Source: Mytilus californianus
Lineage: Eukaryota; Mollusca; Bivalvia; Mytilida; Mytilidae
NCBI RefSeq assembly: GCF_021869535.1
Contig: NW_026262734.1
Span: forward strand, 75,826,339-75,890,338
Length of the DNA: 64,000 bases
Direction: 5' to 3'
Under the pieces are notes generated by a model. The model was given only the letters and a program-made list of their open reading frames with translations, was not told the origin of the DNA and searched no databases. The translations under genes were made by a program, and so were the position numbers. This document shows positions 1 through 12,533 of the stretch, one piece after another (the stretch's first letter is position 1; the number at the start of each line of letters is the position of its first letter).

Positions 1-1795
1 AGACAATGGATAAAAGTTAAATAATTTATTCTATAAAATCATATTTTAACATCTTTAGAAACATAAATATTAAAAAATTATAAGCACAATATTCTTATAC
101 GCATCATTTGTTTTACAAGAAAACTACATTGTTAATTTGGATGACATCAGCTATGAGGGTCAGGATGGAGGTCCCTCATTTCCTTGTTCTTTAATTTTTA
201 GATAATTTTTCTATTCTTCATTTATTTTGCCAAGTATTCTCTATTCTGTATATTTAACATCCCATTATTCTCTTCTTTTTTTTTGGGGGGGGGGGGGGGG
301 GGGGGGGGAGGGTTATTATTCTCTTTTCCCTTTAATTTGCAGTTTTTGCCAATTATTCTCTATTTGTAACCCCCATCCAGACCCTTTACCATGGAACATT
401 TGCTCTTCTGTTTTTGGTTGATTTTTTTTAAAACAACAACACAAACAAAAAACTTAGCCTTCATATACTAGTATTGAATCTGAATTTTCTGCACGTTGAA
501 GAAATATTTGAATGTCAAAAAAAGGTCAATCAGACACCTTAAATTGATTCATTGTGTATAATTATCTGCGAAAAATTCCATGATTAGTAGCCAGGCATAA
601 TCATTATCAGTCCTTTGATGAACAATCACCATTACATTTTTTGGGTCTCCTTTTCCACGATCAACATACGGGATCGGTATCATAACATTACAGCCAATTT
701 TGCTCCTCCAAAATTGCGTTCAATCTGTCAAGCACGTGTTCCATTAGTGTTTCTATACCTTTAGTAGCATTTCTTTGCTTAGTTTGAATTCCTTGTTCTC
801 TGGAACAAAGAAACATAAAAAAGATGTTCAACACAGTTAAATATAATATCACCGAAAAACTGTTCACTTTAATACGATTTGATAACTAGACAGGGAATGA
901 AAAATGAAAACCATTAAGGGGTAATTAATGTGATTTATATGTCTATATTTGATTCATTCTTACCAAACAAAGGATCTTTGTATTGTTGATAATCTCTGAA
1001 ATCGTTTCAGGGAATTTGTAAAATAAGTCTTAAAATGTTCAGTGACTATGTAAAATCACTGGTAATTTTCGGGGATTACATATAATCCCTAATTTTTAGT
1101 AATTATATGCAAAATCCCTGAAAAATCAGGTATTATACATAATCCGTGATTATTCAAATTCACTGTAAAATGTATTCTATACAGTCGGAGAAAGGAACAG
1201 GCTGTAGCTGCAACACTTGGAACATACATGTGGTAATCGTCACAAATATTCACTATTCCATGAATAAAGTAATTATAATAGTATGTATGCATGTGAAACT
1301 CTATTGAAAAACATGGCAATGTGCAGGGATGATAAAGTCTTTTTTTTTTATTATTTTGTTCGAAACCAATATTTCAGCCAATGAAAAAAGTCTAGCATAA
1401 CTGCAAATGTTATGAAGTAAGTCTTTTAAATATTTTTCTTTTTCAAGGTAAAAAGTAAACAGTTTTAGTTGACTAATTTTAATTTCTAATAAATTTAGAA
1501 AGCAAAGACAGTTTGTGTTTTCGTATCAGAAACAGTAAAAGTCAATCCTAACAAGAATGTGCTAAGTAAATTTTGCGAAAGCCCGTTTGACGTTTGAATT
1601 CATTTAGTAAAGAGTTCTGGCAAACAATTAGAGACAACAGTAGCTTAACGATGTTCATATCTCTCAAACCTATTAGGAAGTTCAAACTCAAGGTAAAAAA
1701 AACAACAAAAATTGAGGGAATCGCATTATCTCCGAAAGAATCGGGAACTGGTGTGTCTACCTTGTAAGCGTCTCCGTCTCTGTTTGCGCCACCTA
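1..1795. other. Intergenic AT-rich DNA, no gene seen
   Basis: I see no coding region. Open frames are short and low in complexity. A run of 24 G lies at 285-308. Short words related to AATCCCTGA recur at about 1000-1160 but build no clear repeat unit. Confidence 0.6.
285..308 (+). repeat. poly-G homopolymer (24 G)
   Basis: An uninterrupted run of 24 G follows a T-rich stretch. It could form a G-quadruplex on this strand, and its length is likely to be unreliable in an assembly. Confidence 0.9.
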
Positions 1796-2745
1796 ATATG
1801 TAAATCAACCCTCAGTCAAAATGTCACAATCTGGAACAGGCAATAACAAGTAAATTTACAAAACAGACGACTATTTTGTTATCTAAAGATCCTAGACTTC
1901 GAAAACATATCACTAGTAAGTTGAGACACCGACAAAAACCTGACATATGACACACTTGGTTTCAAATGTCTTCATCCATGCCTTCTGATTTGGTGTGTGT
2001 TGCTCAACCATTAGCTTTCTGTGTATAGTTTTGTAATTGTGGTTTGTCTTTTCGTGGTTTTTCTTTCTGACCTTGGTGTTCTCATATGGTTTCTTTTTAT
2101 ATTGATTATTGATTGCGCCCTTTGTGTGTTCTCTCTTTATTTGATATGACGTCATTTTGTTGATCGCCTAATCAACTATGCATTTTGAACTGACACATTG
2201 TGAAAGACATGATGAAGGAAACTGCCTCTTAATTCATAAATAGGGAGGATCTTATTGAGCAGAAATACAATCACATAAAAAGCCATGAGTAGTTTTCATC
2301 CTCGTTTTTTTTTTGTTCTGTGGTGTATAGTTGTCTCATTGTTATTCAAAACATATCTCCTTATTTTTATTTCAATGATTTTAATTAACAGCCAATATTT
2401 AAGTGGTATGTCCAAACTTAAAACTGTATCTTAAGATAATTACTATTGTCCTACCTCAAATAAATAAAAGACAGCCAGAAACTCATAGACCTGGTTCTCT
2501 CAACTGATATTTTTGACATGATACCGACAAATTCGTATAAGACTTCAAAATCAACATAGTAAATTTACAGAACAGACGAATATTTTTTTATCTAAAGATC
2601 CGTATTAGCCTTGGAAATGTCTAAAAATGCATACAATCCTTTTTTAAACTTCAAACATGTGTGCTCTACAGGAAATCGGGATATTGTTCTTTAGGAATAT
2701 TTTGGCGGTTTTCACCAAAACAGTCGTGGTTAAATGTTTTGGTGT
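1796..2745. repeat. 950-bp direct duplication, copy 1
   Basis: This segment recurs at 9630-10581 with only scattered substitutions and small indels. Both boundaries are abrupt: homology starts at TATGTAAATC and stops after TTTTGGTGT, with unrelated flanks. An 80-codon minus-strand frame is identical in both copies, but so is most of the DNA, so this is not evidence of coding. A stretch of about 45 bp near 1849 recurs at about 2559 inside the unit. The segment ends in a GTTGTCTCATTG-type stretch also seen in other dispersed repeats here. It is probably a non-autonomous mobile element; no terminal inverted repeats were found. Confidence 0.85.
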
Positions 2746-2879
2746 CAAATTTTGGCACTTTTGATCAATTAAGTATTTTGATTTTGCCAAATGAAATTAA
2801 TTGTTCACGTAGCTTGATGAATAATATAAAATTATTACTGAAAAAAACAATCAAGAATCAGAGACAAACACCAATATGA

Positions 2880-3075
2880 AAATAATTTGAAAGCCTTAAT
2901 CTATAATATTATATTCAATGCAATAATTTCACTTTATAACTGACGGTAGATTAATTGAAGTTACTTTTTATCAATTAAAATACATAAAATATTTATGTTT
3001 CTAAAGGCATGAAATGGAACAAAACACAAAACAATCAGAGACAAACACAATTATGAAATAATTTGAAAGAATTAA
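2880..3075. repeat. Degenerate repeat pair, member 1
   Basis: The stretch around the word AATACATAAAATATTTATGT, followed by ATGGAACAAAACA, reappears at about 3920-4030 in diverged form. Within 2880-3075, part of the same motif is also present twice. Confidence 0.5.
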
Positions 3076-3109
3076 TCTATAATATTATATTCAATTTGTT
3101 TTAGATATG

Positions 3110-3475
3110 TATTACTTTCCAGTATGTTATTGACCGGGCCGATTTGGTGGTGTTACATCTTAAAAAGTCTATCCGAATTATTTTTGCAAAAAATTCCGCT
3201 CAGGCCGGTGCTAGGGGCCGTTATAAACTTGCAGTTAGGTGGGAGTATTTTTGCTCCGTGTTGAAGGTCTTACTGTGATTTGAGATAAAGAACAGTAATA
3301 CAATCGCTGGTCCTTTGCTTTTGTGTTTTTGCTGTGCATGTACTGATTTTGTGTCATGGATGGATACCCCATATTCTTTGTTCTTCTATTAGAATTTGTG
3401 TGTAAATGTTACATGTTTTTATTGTTCATTGTTCATTGTTTGTTTGTGTTATTTTGTGACAGTCCTATATTTTTT
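3110..3475 (+). repeat. Dispersed repeat, copy 1 (GGTGCTAGGGGCCGT family)
   Basis: Shares an ordered series of words with 6225-6570: TTTGGTGGTGTTAC, AATTCCGCTCA, GGTGCTAGGGGCCGT, ATGGATACCCCATAT and TGTTACATGTTTTTATTG. The copies are clearly diverged. The short frames inside are repeat-derived and not genes. Confidence 0.75.
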
Positions 3476-3919
3476 TGCAACTTTTGTTATTCAAAAATCG
3501 TATTTTCACCCAAAAATTCAAAAAGTCGATATAAGAACTTAAAACTTTAAACTTCAACATGGTCTGCTTAAAATTTTGAATGCCTTTGCAGATATTTGAA
3601 TACTTAATTCTCATCTTCGAAATGAAGTGCCGACTTTTGTCATTATTTTCCGCAAAATAAATTTGACCCCTGTGATCAATAACACGGTATTTTCTCACTT
3701 TCCAATTTGATCAGATTCTTTTAATCATAACTTAACAGTTTTTCCTATTTATTATAATTTATGATAAATTGGAGTTCAAACTTGTGTATCGTTACTTTTG
3801 TTGACTAGTTTATATAGCTATGTATTAAGAAATCCTACTTATAAATAAAAACTCCTAACACACTTATTGATAATTTTCAAACTGTTGTTTATTCGAAAAA
3901 ATTTACATTTTATTATTTA

Positions 3920-4110
3920 AAATACATAAAATATTTATGTTTTGAATGCATGGAATGGAACAAAACAATAAACAACCAGAGATAAACATCATTATGATAA
4001 TAATTTGAAATAATTAATCTAAAACATTTATATTAATTGTAATAGTTTGACATTAGAACTAATGGTAGATCTATTGAAGTTACATTTTATAATTAAAATG
4101 TTGTTACAAT
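3920..4110. repeat. Degenerate repeat pair, member 2
   Basis: Diverged copy of the 2880-3075 sequence. It shares the ATAAAATATTTATGTTT and ATGGAACAAAACA words and the following purine-rich stretch. Confidence 0.5.
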
Positions 4111-6224
4111 AAACTTTTTATTCTGGTATGCATGTAATAAGTTTACCATATATATATGTTATCTATAAATATGTAACGTAGTTCAATGAGAAATAAAGTC
4201 ATTCATATATATTTCAGAAGTAATCAAGTAAACGGGATAATTAAACTACTTTAAAACTTGATATGTTGACACTACATGTACTAATTTTATAAAGGGTGTT
4301 ACTATTTTCCCTCATTCAAATAAATTAGATTGTATTATTGGATAATTTGATTGTATGATCATTAGCATGGCTCATAATATTTTACTCATCCGTATTGTAA
4401 ATACTGCATCAACTAAAATATGACTAAAGGCAAAGTATCCTAACTTACGGTATATCCAGTCTTGCCTCCTTTATGATACGTTTTTTCACCCAATGAGACT
4501 TTTAAAAAAACTATTTAGCATGAGAATATTTAACCAGCAACCCTTTTACCCCCAAAATTAGAATTTAACCTTTTTAAAACACCATGTATAAAAGATAAAA
4601 CTAGAGCCTCTCAGGAGCCTAACGCAGCTGTCCTGTCAAAAAAATATTGAATATTTAAAACTTTAGCATCATTACCAGCCATCTTTAAAACATTACGTAT
4701 TGTGGTGACCAGGTTTAGTCAAGGTAAGATTTTTTTATGGCCATCATTTAAGGACAAGTTAACCGAAATAAGGTGTAAATTAAGGTCGGCACTTAAAGTT
4801 AACCAGCGAGAGACGTTAACCACTGAGGGTCGGTTTTTAGACACGCCCAGTGCAACTATGCACGCCTACTTTTGGAGCTCTTTAGTATGAAGATAAGAAA
4901 AGTATACGGAATTGAGGGAATGTCGACAATGTTTTATCATTGTTCTGGTTTACAGACGTTACCCGTAAATAAACTGGACCCCTGTCCATACACTACGATG
5001 GAATGGCGGACTAGTTAAACCCGTAAACATGGTAAACAGATAAACAGCTGATTAAATGAGTTAACTATTGTTTATATTAGAGACGAGAAGTTCTGCTAAA
5101 AAAAGCAGGAACCTTGGAGTTTATGGTTAGATTTTAAATCTTTTTTTAATCCAAACTTGGTAATTTGATAAAGTAACAAACACTCCCCCTTTTAAAAAAT
5201 AACCCGAGAACCACACATCGCGCTCGCTGCACAAAGTAACAATAAGAAATTATTGTTACTTTCAAGAATAATTAATTGTCAAAACTTATCGCCCCCCCTC
5301 CCCCTTCCTTCTGCAGAAAAAAAACATTAAATAGCCTTTTAAGACGTCATAATTATTAACTATTTCCGTGACTTTTTTTCTTGATATCTTGTCGTGCTTA
5401 CAACTGCTGCCGTTTCCTAACTTTCTGAAATAATTAATTAAAAACGTATTTAAAATAGAAGATACCAATGGGACATTCACGATTAACACATACTATCAAA
5501 GATGAGAGTTTTTTATACTTCGTTAGATATTATGTATACTGACTCACTATTCTTTTATGTGTTTAGATTTAAATTCATTTTGATGACAATGGAAAGAACA
5601 ATACTATCAAATACTGTCAACTCTAAAGTGAAAATATTTAATGAGGTTATTGATATTTTTCCTTGCTTTATTTCAATGAGTAATAAAACTAATGTTTTGT
5701 TCTTGTGCAGCATATAACAAATTGATATTTTTTAATGGTATAAGTGAGAACTATGATTATAGAAACAACAGTAACAATTGTGCATGAGCTAAATATTTTA
5801 CTATGGTTTAATCGGTTTCTTTTTTTTTTTCCTTTTGAATAACCCAGTAAACTATATAAATATCAAAACAATAGAGGTAAGCCAAATTTCTTTCGAAGAG
5901 TAGTTTTAGGAGAGGCATGTTGTGATGCATTTGAAAAAAAAAAGAAAATCAAGAAACAAACTTAGATCACCAGGTACTTCGATCATATCTGAAAAACATG
6001 CAATATATGTCATAAATTTCAGAATTAATTCATACATTTGTGTATTACTAGTATTCAAAATTATCAGTCAAAATGTGTTCTACAAGGATCATCAGTCCAT
6101 CACATTTCACTTGATACCTAAATTATCAACATATGATCTACATAGTTTGATATTTACATCTATGCGTAGGAACTATTTTGTTTTAAATATGTACATCTTA
6201 AGTTTACAGTATGTCCTTTTTGAA
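4111..6224. other. No gene seen
   Basis: AT-rich sequence with small open frames at 4702-4890 and 5502-5717 that resemble nothing I recognise. A C-rich tract lies at about 5291-5306. Confidence 0.5.
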
Positions 6225-6570
6225 AGTGGCCATTTGGGTGGTGTTACAACTTACAAAGTCTATCCAAATTATTTTTGCAAAGAATTCCGCTCAAGTCGGT
6301 GCTAGGGGCCGTCTCAAACCTGTAGTGAAGTGAGAGTTTTTTTTCTCCTTGTTGAAAGCCTCACTGTGACTTTAAGATGAAGAACAGCAATAAAAGCGCT
6401 GTTCTTTTGCTTTTTGTGTGTTTTTGTTGTGCATATACCTATTTTGTGTCATGAATGGATACCCCATATCCTTTGTTTTTCTATTAGAGTTTGTATGTCA
6501 ATGTTACATGTTTTTATTGTTCATTGCTTATTGTTTGTTTGTGTTATTTTGTAACAGTCCTATATTTTGG
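6225..6570 (+). repeat. Dispersed repeat, copy 2 (GGTGCTAGGGGCCGT family)
   Basis: Same orientation and word order as 3110-3475, about 3.1 kb downstream, with substitutions and small indels. Confidence 0.75.
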
Positions 6571-7277
6571 ATTCCTATCTTATGCTTATATTATATTAAA
6601 AAATGCGATTATACTATGTATTAAGGATGTTCGCTTCTCTTGTTTTTGACTTTTTGTCAGATTTTCGGAATCCTCTAGTTTTATCCATGTAGTGCCAATA
6701 AACGTTTTGCCCGATAACCCTTACATTTGTCTTTATAATTTTATAACTTATATTTTAAAAGGCCATTTTTGAAAATCTTATAAAATCCTTGTTATTTTTT
6801 CATAGTTTTTGAGGGAAAAAGGAGCCAAAGTTAAATGTATGAAAATGATAGAGAGGATCATTTCCCGCCGAATTTTTAAATGATTATATCTCTAAAACAA
6901 GGACAAAGACCTATACATTTTTTCTGCTTTTAAAGTACCGTTATTTATAACCTATCAATGTATAATGGTCTTTTAAAAAGCTTGTAATTTTGAAACAGAG
7001 GAGCAAACATCATTGAAAAAGAAATCCTACTTTTAAATGAAAACTCCGAAAAAAAACGCACTTGTTGATAATCTTGAAACTATATTCGAAAAAAATGTAG
7101 ACTAGGATATCTCGTGTTTGTGTTTTTTATTTTCTGCATTTATGGAGACATCTCAAGCAAAGTAAGCAAAACAAGACGAAGGGAAAATATTTGCACAAAA
7201 ATCATGCAGATGAATAACACAAAGTACATGTACAAATGTAAAACAAATGAGTTATTTGATCATTTTAACTTCGATCA

Positions 7278-7560
7278 TACCCTACCACTCAGCTATGCCA
7301 ATGAGACAACTCTCAAGTAGAGACCAAAAAACGTAGAAGTTAGCAACTTTAGTCACCGTACGGCCTTTAACAATGAACAAAACCCATATCACATAGGACC
7401 GAAATTACAAATGTAAAACAATTCAAACGAGAAAACTAACGGCATGACTTATGTATAAAACGATAAACAAATTAAAAACAAATAGGATAAACATCAACAA
7501 ACGACAACCATTGAATTGAGATTCCTGACATAGGACAGGCGCATACAGTTAAACATGTTT
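7278..7560 (-). repeat. GTTGTCTCATTGG-tail repeat, minus copy
   Basis: Read on the minus strand, this carries GAGAGTTGTCTCATTGGCAT and, upstream, the GGCCGTACGGTGAC-type stretch. Related copies occur at 14560, 17385, 17695, 20043, 31360, 56105 and 59075. It looks like the 3' part of a dispersed mussel retroelement or SINE-like family; the exact class is not established. Confidence 0.6.
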
Positions 7561-7627
7561 GCGACGGATCCTCCCCTAACTCGTGAGAGTGATGTAATAG
7601 CACAAAATTGGAACAAACTATAATAAA

Positions 7628-8619
7628 CTGCTTCGCTGAGCGCAGCTGGATACGCCCGCAGATGTCCAACCCTGAACAGTTGGGGCAAAAATGGACACAC
7701 TATTCAAGCTTGATACAGGTCTGAATTTGGATTGTAATTAAATATTTGACATATTATAGGTTTCTGAATAAATGTAGTCAGAGAACTTGAAATTGGTTAT
7801 ATGAATTGAATTTATATTCAATTAAAGATTTCTTGCTGTTGTGCAATATACTGTGCTGTTGCGCAATACTTAATAAATCTGTTGTCAGACTATAAACAAA
7901 TAAAAACCCATAACTCAGAAATGTAAAATCTAAAATTTATAAAATTCTAAAGGGAGCTTACATCACAGATATAAACAATTCACCAAAGTTTCATGAGAAC
8001 TGCTGAAAGCATTTTTTAGTTATTGTCCGAAAAATGGAAAATCCCCCTTTTTTTATGAATAAAACCCTGTAATTTGGAAACGTAAAATCTAAAATTTATT
8101 AAAATCGAAAGGGAGCTCATGTTAATAGATATGAACAATTCACCAAAATTTTTTGCAAGTTGGTGAAAGCATTCTCGAGTTATGGTCGGAAAACTGGAAA
8201 AAACCCCTTTTTATGAATAAAACCCTGAAACTCGGAAACATAAAATCTAAAATTCATAAAAATCGAAAGGGAGCTCATGTCAATAGATATAAACAATTCA
8301 CCAAACTTTCTTGCAAGTTGGTGAAAGCATTCTTGAGTTATTGTCCGAAAACTGGAAAATCCCCGTTTTTTCAATGAATAAAACCCCATAACTCGGAAAC
8401 GTTAAATCTAAAATTTATAAAAAACGAAAGGGAGCTCACGTCAATATATATAAACAATTCCCTTAAGTTTTATGCAAATTGGTTAAAGCGTTTTCGAGTT
8501 AATGTCCGACATGTTGACGACGGACGGACGGACGGACCGACGGACGGACAGACAGACGGACGGACGGACAGACGGTCAACGGTATACCATAATACGTCCC
8601 GTAAACGGGCGTATAAAAA
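7628..8619 (-). mobile_element. HINE/Helentron-like non-autonomous element (TATACGCCCG family)
   Basis: On the minus strand it starts with TTTTTATACGCCCGTTTACG, which can form a hairpin, followed by a (GTCY)n microsatellite (complement at 8518-8576) and four to five imperfect units of about 150 bp built on GAGCTCCCTTTCG and TATAAATTTTAGATT. It ends with a segment carrying CCCAACTGTTCAGGGTT and GCGGGCGTATCC. Outer ends with a hairpin, a GTCY microsatellite and a tandem-repeat core are the layout known for HINE/DINE-type relatives of Helentrons, including bivalve 'pearl' elements. The family name is inferred from that layout. The frames inside are repeat-derived. Closest relative here: 23935-25820. 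Confidence 0.65.
8518..8576 (-). repeat. (GTCY)n microsatellite in the HINE-like element
   Basis: The plus strand reads as repeated GACG/GACA tetramers, which is GTCC/GTCT on the element's own strand. Confidence 0.85.
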
Positions 8620-8871
8620 TCAGTTGAAATGGTTTGTTCAGATCATTTCCTGCATTTTTGTGGCCAGAATACTAATTTTTGTCTTGTCTTGTGCAAATTT
8701 ATTTTTAATTGTTTTATACCAGTCCAGGATATTGGTATATTGGTTTCCAAAATGTTCCTGCCAATCACCTTTTCCTTTTCAATACAAATGACAAAATACG
8801 TAACTGCAAAAATGACATTAAATTCAGATTCTGAATCGTCTTCTGTTTTAATATAAACCGCGTATATATAT

Positions 8872-9110
8872 ATATCCTATGAATTAGCAGGGTTTAAGAA
8901 CATCAGTTGTTCGACCTGTTAGTCAAATGCGTTTTGTCAAAATATACTTTTCACCTTTTTGGTCATTTGGAAAATGTTGTTTGTGCTGTATTTAGACCCC
9001 TCTACCAAGAAATTTGTTTTACATGCACACGTATAAAAATTGCGGTTTTTATCCAACGCAATCATAGGTTTGAACGTTGTTTTCAATTTAGACTTGTTTA
9101 TATCCTATGA
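8872..9110 (+). repeat. Partial copy of the 472-bp tandem-repeat family
   Basis: Runs from AGCAGGGTTTAAGAACATC to ATAGGTTTGAACGTTGTTTT and matches part of the unit arrayed at 53205-54540. This copy lacks the section with the hammerhead-like core. Confidence 0.75.
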
Positions 9111-9629
9111 ATGATATTCAAATTGAATGAAACATTGAATTTATTTAAGTATTTTTGTTTAAACATTAATTTTAAGCTCTTTATTCAGAATTATCGTTTT
9201 AAAAATCTTTGGCATATCCATTATGTATTAGGTTGTGTATTATCCATAGATATACCGTAACACAGAAGAAAACAATAGATATAAACATGATATCAATATA
9301 GGGTTCACTTAATAGGCACTCTTCTCTGCAATATTATCAGCTCTAAATCGTCAAAAGTATAGACAAATTAGAGCTAATCCAGCAGACTTTAACAAAATCT
9401 CCATTCACGACCAAAGAAGTGTGTGTTCCTTATTACTATAATATGTTATCTTAACGTAAGATCTCTATTGTTACAAAATTTTGTTTGTTATATCTGTTCG
9501 CCATAAGAAAATGATAATTTCTATATGGCTATGATTGGAGATCCTCAAATCAACCTGTGTCTTTGGATAAAATGGGTTTAACTACTACTTTCTTCCCTTG
9601 GTGCTTTTTCTTCATGTAACAATTTTCTT

Positions 9630-10581
9630 ATATGTAAATCAACCCTCAGTCAAAATGTCACAATCTGGAACAGGCAATAACAAGTAAATTTACAAAAAAG
9701 ACGACTATTTTGTTATCTAAAGATCCTAGACTTCGAAAACATGTCACTAGTAAGTTGAGACACCGACAAAAACCTGACATATGACACACTTGGTTTCAAA
9801 TGTCTTCATCCATGCCTTCTGATTTGGTGTGTGTTGCTCAACCATTAGCTTTCTGTGTATAGTTTTGTAATTGTGGTTTGTCTTTTCGTGGTTTTTCTTT
9901 CTGACCTTGGTGTTCTCATATGGTTTCTTTTTATATTGATTATTGATTGCGCCCTTTGTGTGTTCTCTCTTTATTTGATATGACGTCATTTTGTTGATCG
10001 CCTAATCAACTATGCATTTTGAACTGACACATTGTGAAAGACATGATGAAGGAAACTGCCTCTTAATTCATAAATAGGGAGGATCTTATTGAGCAGAAAT
10101 ACAATCACATAAAAAGCCATGAGTTGTTTTCATCCTCGTTTTTTTTTTTTGTTCTGTGGTGTATAGTTGTCTCATTGTTATTCAAAACATATCTCCTTAT
10201 TTTTATTTCAATGATTTTAATTAACAGCCAATATTTAAGTGGTATGTCCAAAATTAAAACTGTATCTTAAGATAATTACTATTGTCCTACCTCAAATAAA
10301 TAAAAGATATCCAGAATCTCATAGACCAGGTTCTCTCAACTAATATTTTTGACATGATACCGACAAATTCGTATAAGACTTCAAAATCAACATAGTAAAT
10401 TTACAGAACAGACGACTATTTTTTTATCTAAAGATCCGTATTAGCCTTGGAAATGTCTAAAAATGCATACAATCCTTTTTTAAACTTCAAACATGTGTGC
10501 TCTACAGGAAATCGGGATATTGTTCTTTAGGAATATTTTGGCGGTTTTCACCAAAACAGTCGTGGTTAAATGTTTTGGTGT
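9630..10581. repeat. 950-bp direct duplication, copy 2
   Basis: Near-identical partner of 1796-2745, in the same orientation and about 7.83 kb away. The high identity implies a recent copying event or a sequence-homogenising event. Confidence 0.85.
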
Positions 10582-10952
10582 AGTGGTTTAGTAACAGATC
10601 TGTTATAAATATATAGTTTGTTAATTTAGCGCTTGCATTTTTATTTGTTACACAATCATGACATACCAAATGCTTTCAATGTTAACTATAGTATATCAGT
10701 ATAAAACCAATGATTATTTATGATATTGAAACATCCTTCAGTATATATCGAAAAATATGGATGGATGATAATGTGAGGGGGAGGCGGCAAGATGATTTTG
10801 AAAATGAACATTATGGCCTGGTTAGAACTGAAAACAAATAATATTGTCGAAAACAGGTTGAAAATGTATATTCTGCACAACAAAATCATGAAAGTAAGGA
10901 AAAAGATGTGTACAAAATATGTAAGCTGGGCTAACAACAGGCCCCAGATCTC

Positions 10953-10975
10953 CAGATAAGAATTTACAAATTGGT
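10953..10975 (+). repeat. Left arm of a 23-bp exact inverted repeat
   Basis: Reads CCAGATAAGAATTTACAAAT and then TGG. The reverse complement is at 11812-11834. Sequence outside the arms does not match. Confidence 0.8.
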
Positions 10976-11811
10976 GTCAGGTCCCCATATCTGTTCTTTT
11001 TCACATATAATTATATAAGTTGACAGAAAAAGAAGGAGTACCTTGAAGTATCTAAAATTTCTATCAGGACCACCTAGTACATTTTGCGAAAGTGTAACTG
11101 GATTATTTTTAATAGAGTGTGGCATGCATATTTTGACAGTGCCTGTTTTGCTTCTGTCTTGTACATGGACTATATCGAAGGTAATGTCAAAGAAAACTGT
11201 CTGTGATGTTATTACACATTGACATAACTATTTTTGATGCACTATGCACACAGAGAACACATGTGACTTAAACTGGGACAAGACGCCAGTCTGTTGTTGG
11301 ATAATTCAATATGTTATTATTTGTTTCAGAAAGTAAATTGGGGAGGTGTGATGTCGGAGAAAACCTTAATCTGCTCGTTCATAGTGGCTGATTCGTTAAT
11401 TTTTACTTATATTTTACTAAGAAAAATTACTTGTTTTGTATGCATCCAGAATGGTTCAGTACCTGTACATCTCCATTTGTGCACCTTGTTCACACAAGAG
11501 CAGTTTCTGCCTTGGTTCTGCCTCTTTATATTAACCACGAAAAACAGCTATCACATACTAGTATACATATTATATACTTCAATGAAATTTATTTAACAGT
11601 AGATGACCACCTTGATTTGTTACATAAATGATAACATTCAATAACTTCATAATGAAAAAAAAACCCCAATTAATTCAGGAACTGTGTACCTAGGAGCTTG
11701 ATGATGAAAACCCCAATACTTAGATCTTAGCCTGAGGGGTGAACTGAAATTGATGATGCAAATGAAGAAAATATTTCACTCAATAACATAAAAAATCGGC
11801 TAGTAAAAACC

Positions 11812-11834
11812 CCAATTTGTAAATTCTTATCTGG
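11812..11834 (-). repeat. Right arm of a 23-bp exact inverted repeat
   Basis: Reverse complement of 10953-10975, about 840 bp away. Confidence 0.8.
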
Positions 11835-12533
11835 AGCTCTGAATCTTTTGTTAGCCGATTCTCCACCAAGCAAGCGGCATTGGTAGCTAGAAAAAGTTGA
11901 GTTGCTCATCTCTGCGAAATTTGTAGGTCTGTCAGGACAGAGAAGTATGCTATCGTGTTCCTTTAGGAATGACAATAAGTTTAAGATTTGTGTTACAATT
12001 TTAAAAGCTATCAAAGTATGAATTTAAGCTGCTTTTTAAAAACAATCTTAGGTCAATGTCAGAAAAATATAAACTTTTTTTGTATTCGGCACAAAATTGT
12101 GGAAGGGCTCGGTTAAACCTCGCCCATCCCCAGTTTCTCAGCCTCGTACAAAAAGTTTATATTATTCTGTCAATGACCTCATATTGTATATGTGCAAAGC
12201 AGACTGTATTCATATCTCGACATTTCCTGGACTTTCTAAATATGTATGTAAATTCTGCGACAGAATGTTAAGCGCCACCAATCAATCAGTCAATCAAAAT
12301 ATATTTTTAATTCATAAGCTTTATTTTTTCTAATGTGTTTTGTTTTTCTTTATTATTTAGAATTATATACCCGTAATAAAATCAAAAATCCCTTCCCCGT
12401 TACAGTGTAAACGCAAGCTACATTTGCGTCATTCAGTTACCTTAAAGAGTTTAAAAAACAAAAATAAAGCATTTCGCGAAGACTGATTCATAATTATGTT
12501 GTCTGTTAACCTTATTTTAGATATAAAGAAACG

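Larger units (their letters stand above)
10582..12480. other. No confident gene; inverted-repeat words present
   Basis: A 23-bp exact inverted repeat pairs 10953-10975 with 11812-11834. A minus-strand open frame of 95 codons (11727-12014) covers the right arm. It looks fairly protein-like, but I recognise no domain and the sequence is probably repeat-derived. Confidence 0.4.

Noticed and set aside
1000-1160. Recurring AATCCCTGA-like words as an iteron array
   Set aside because: Spacing and orientation are irregular and the words are short. Likely chance plus simple-sequence bias.
1913-2155. An 80-codon frame conserved at 9747-9989
   Set aside because: The surrounding non-coding DNA is equally conserved, so identity reflects recent duplication and not selection on protein.
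5922-6305. 127-codon plus-strand frame
   Set aside because: Low-complexity Lys-rich start and no family features. Its 3' part overlaps a dispersed repeat that also occurs at 3110.
8518-8576. CRISPR-like short repeats
   Set aside because: Plain GTCY microsatellite without spacers, in a eukaryotic genome.
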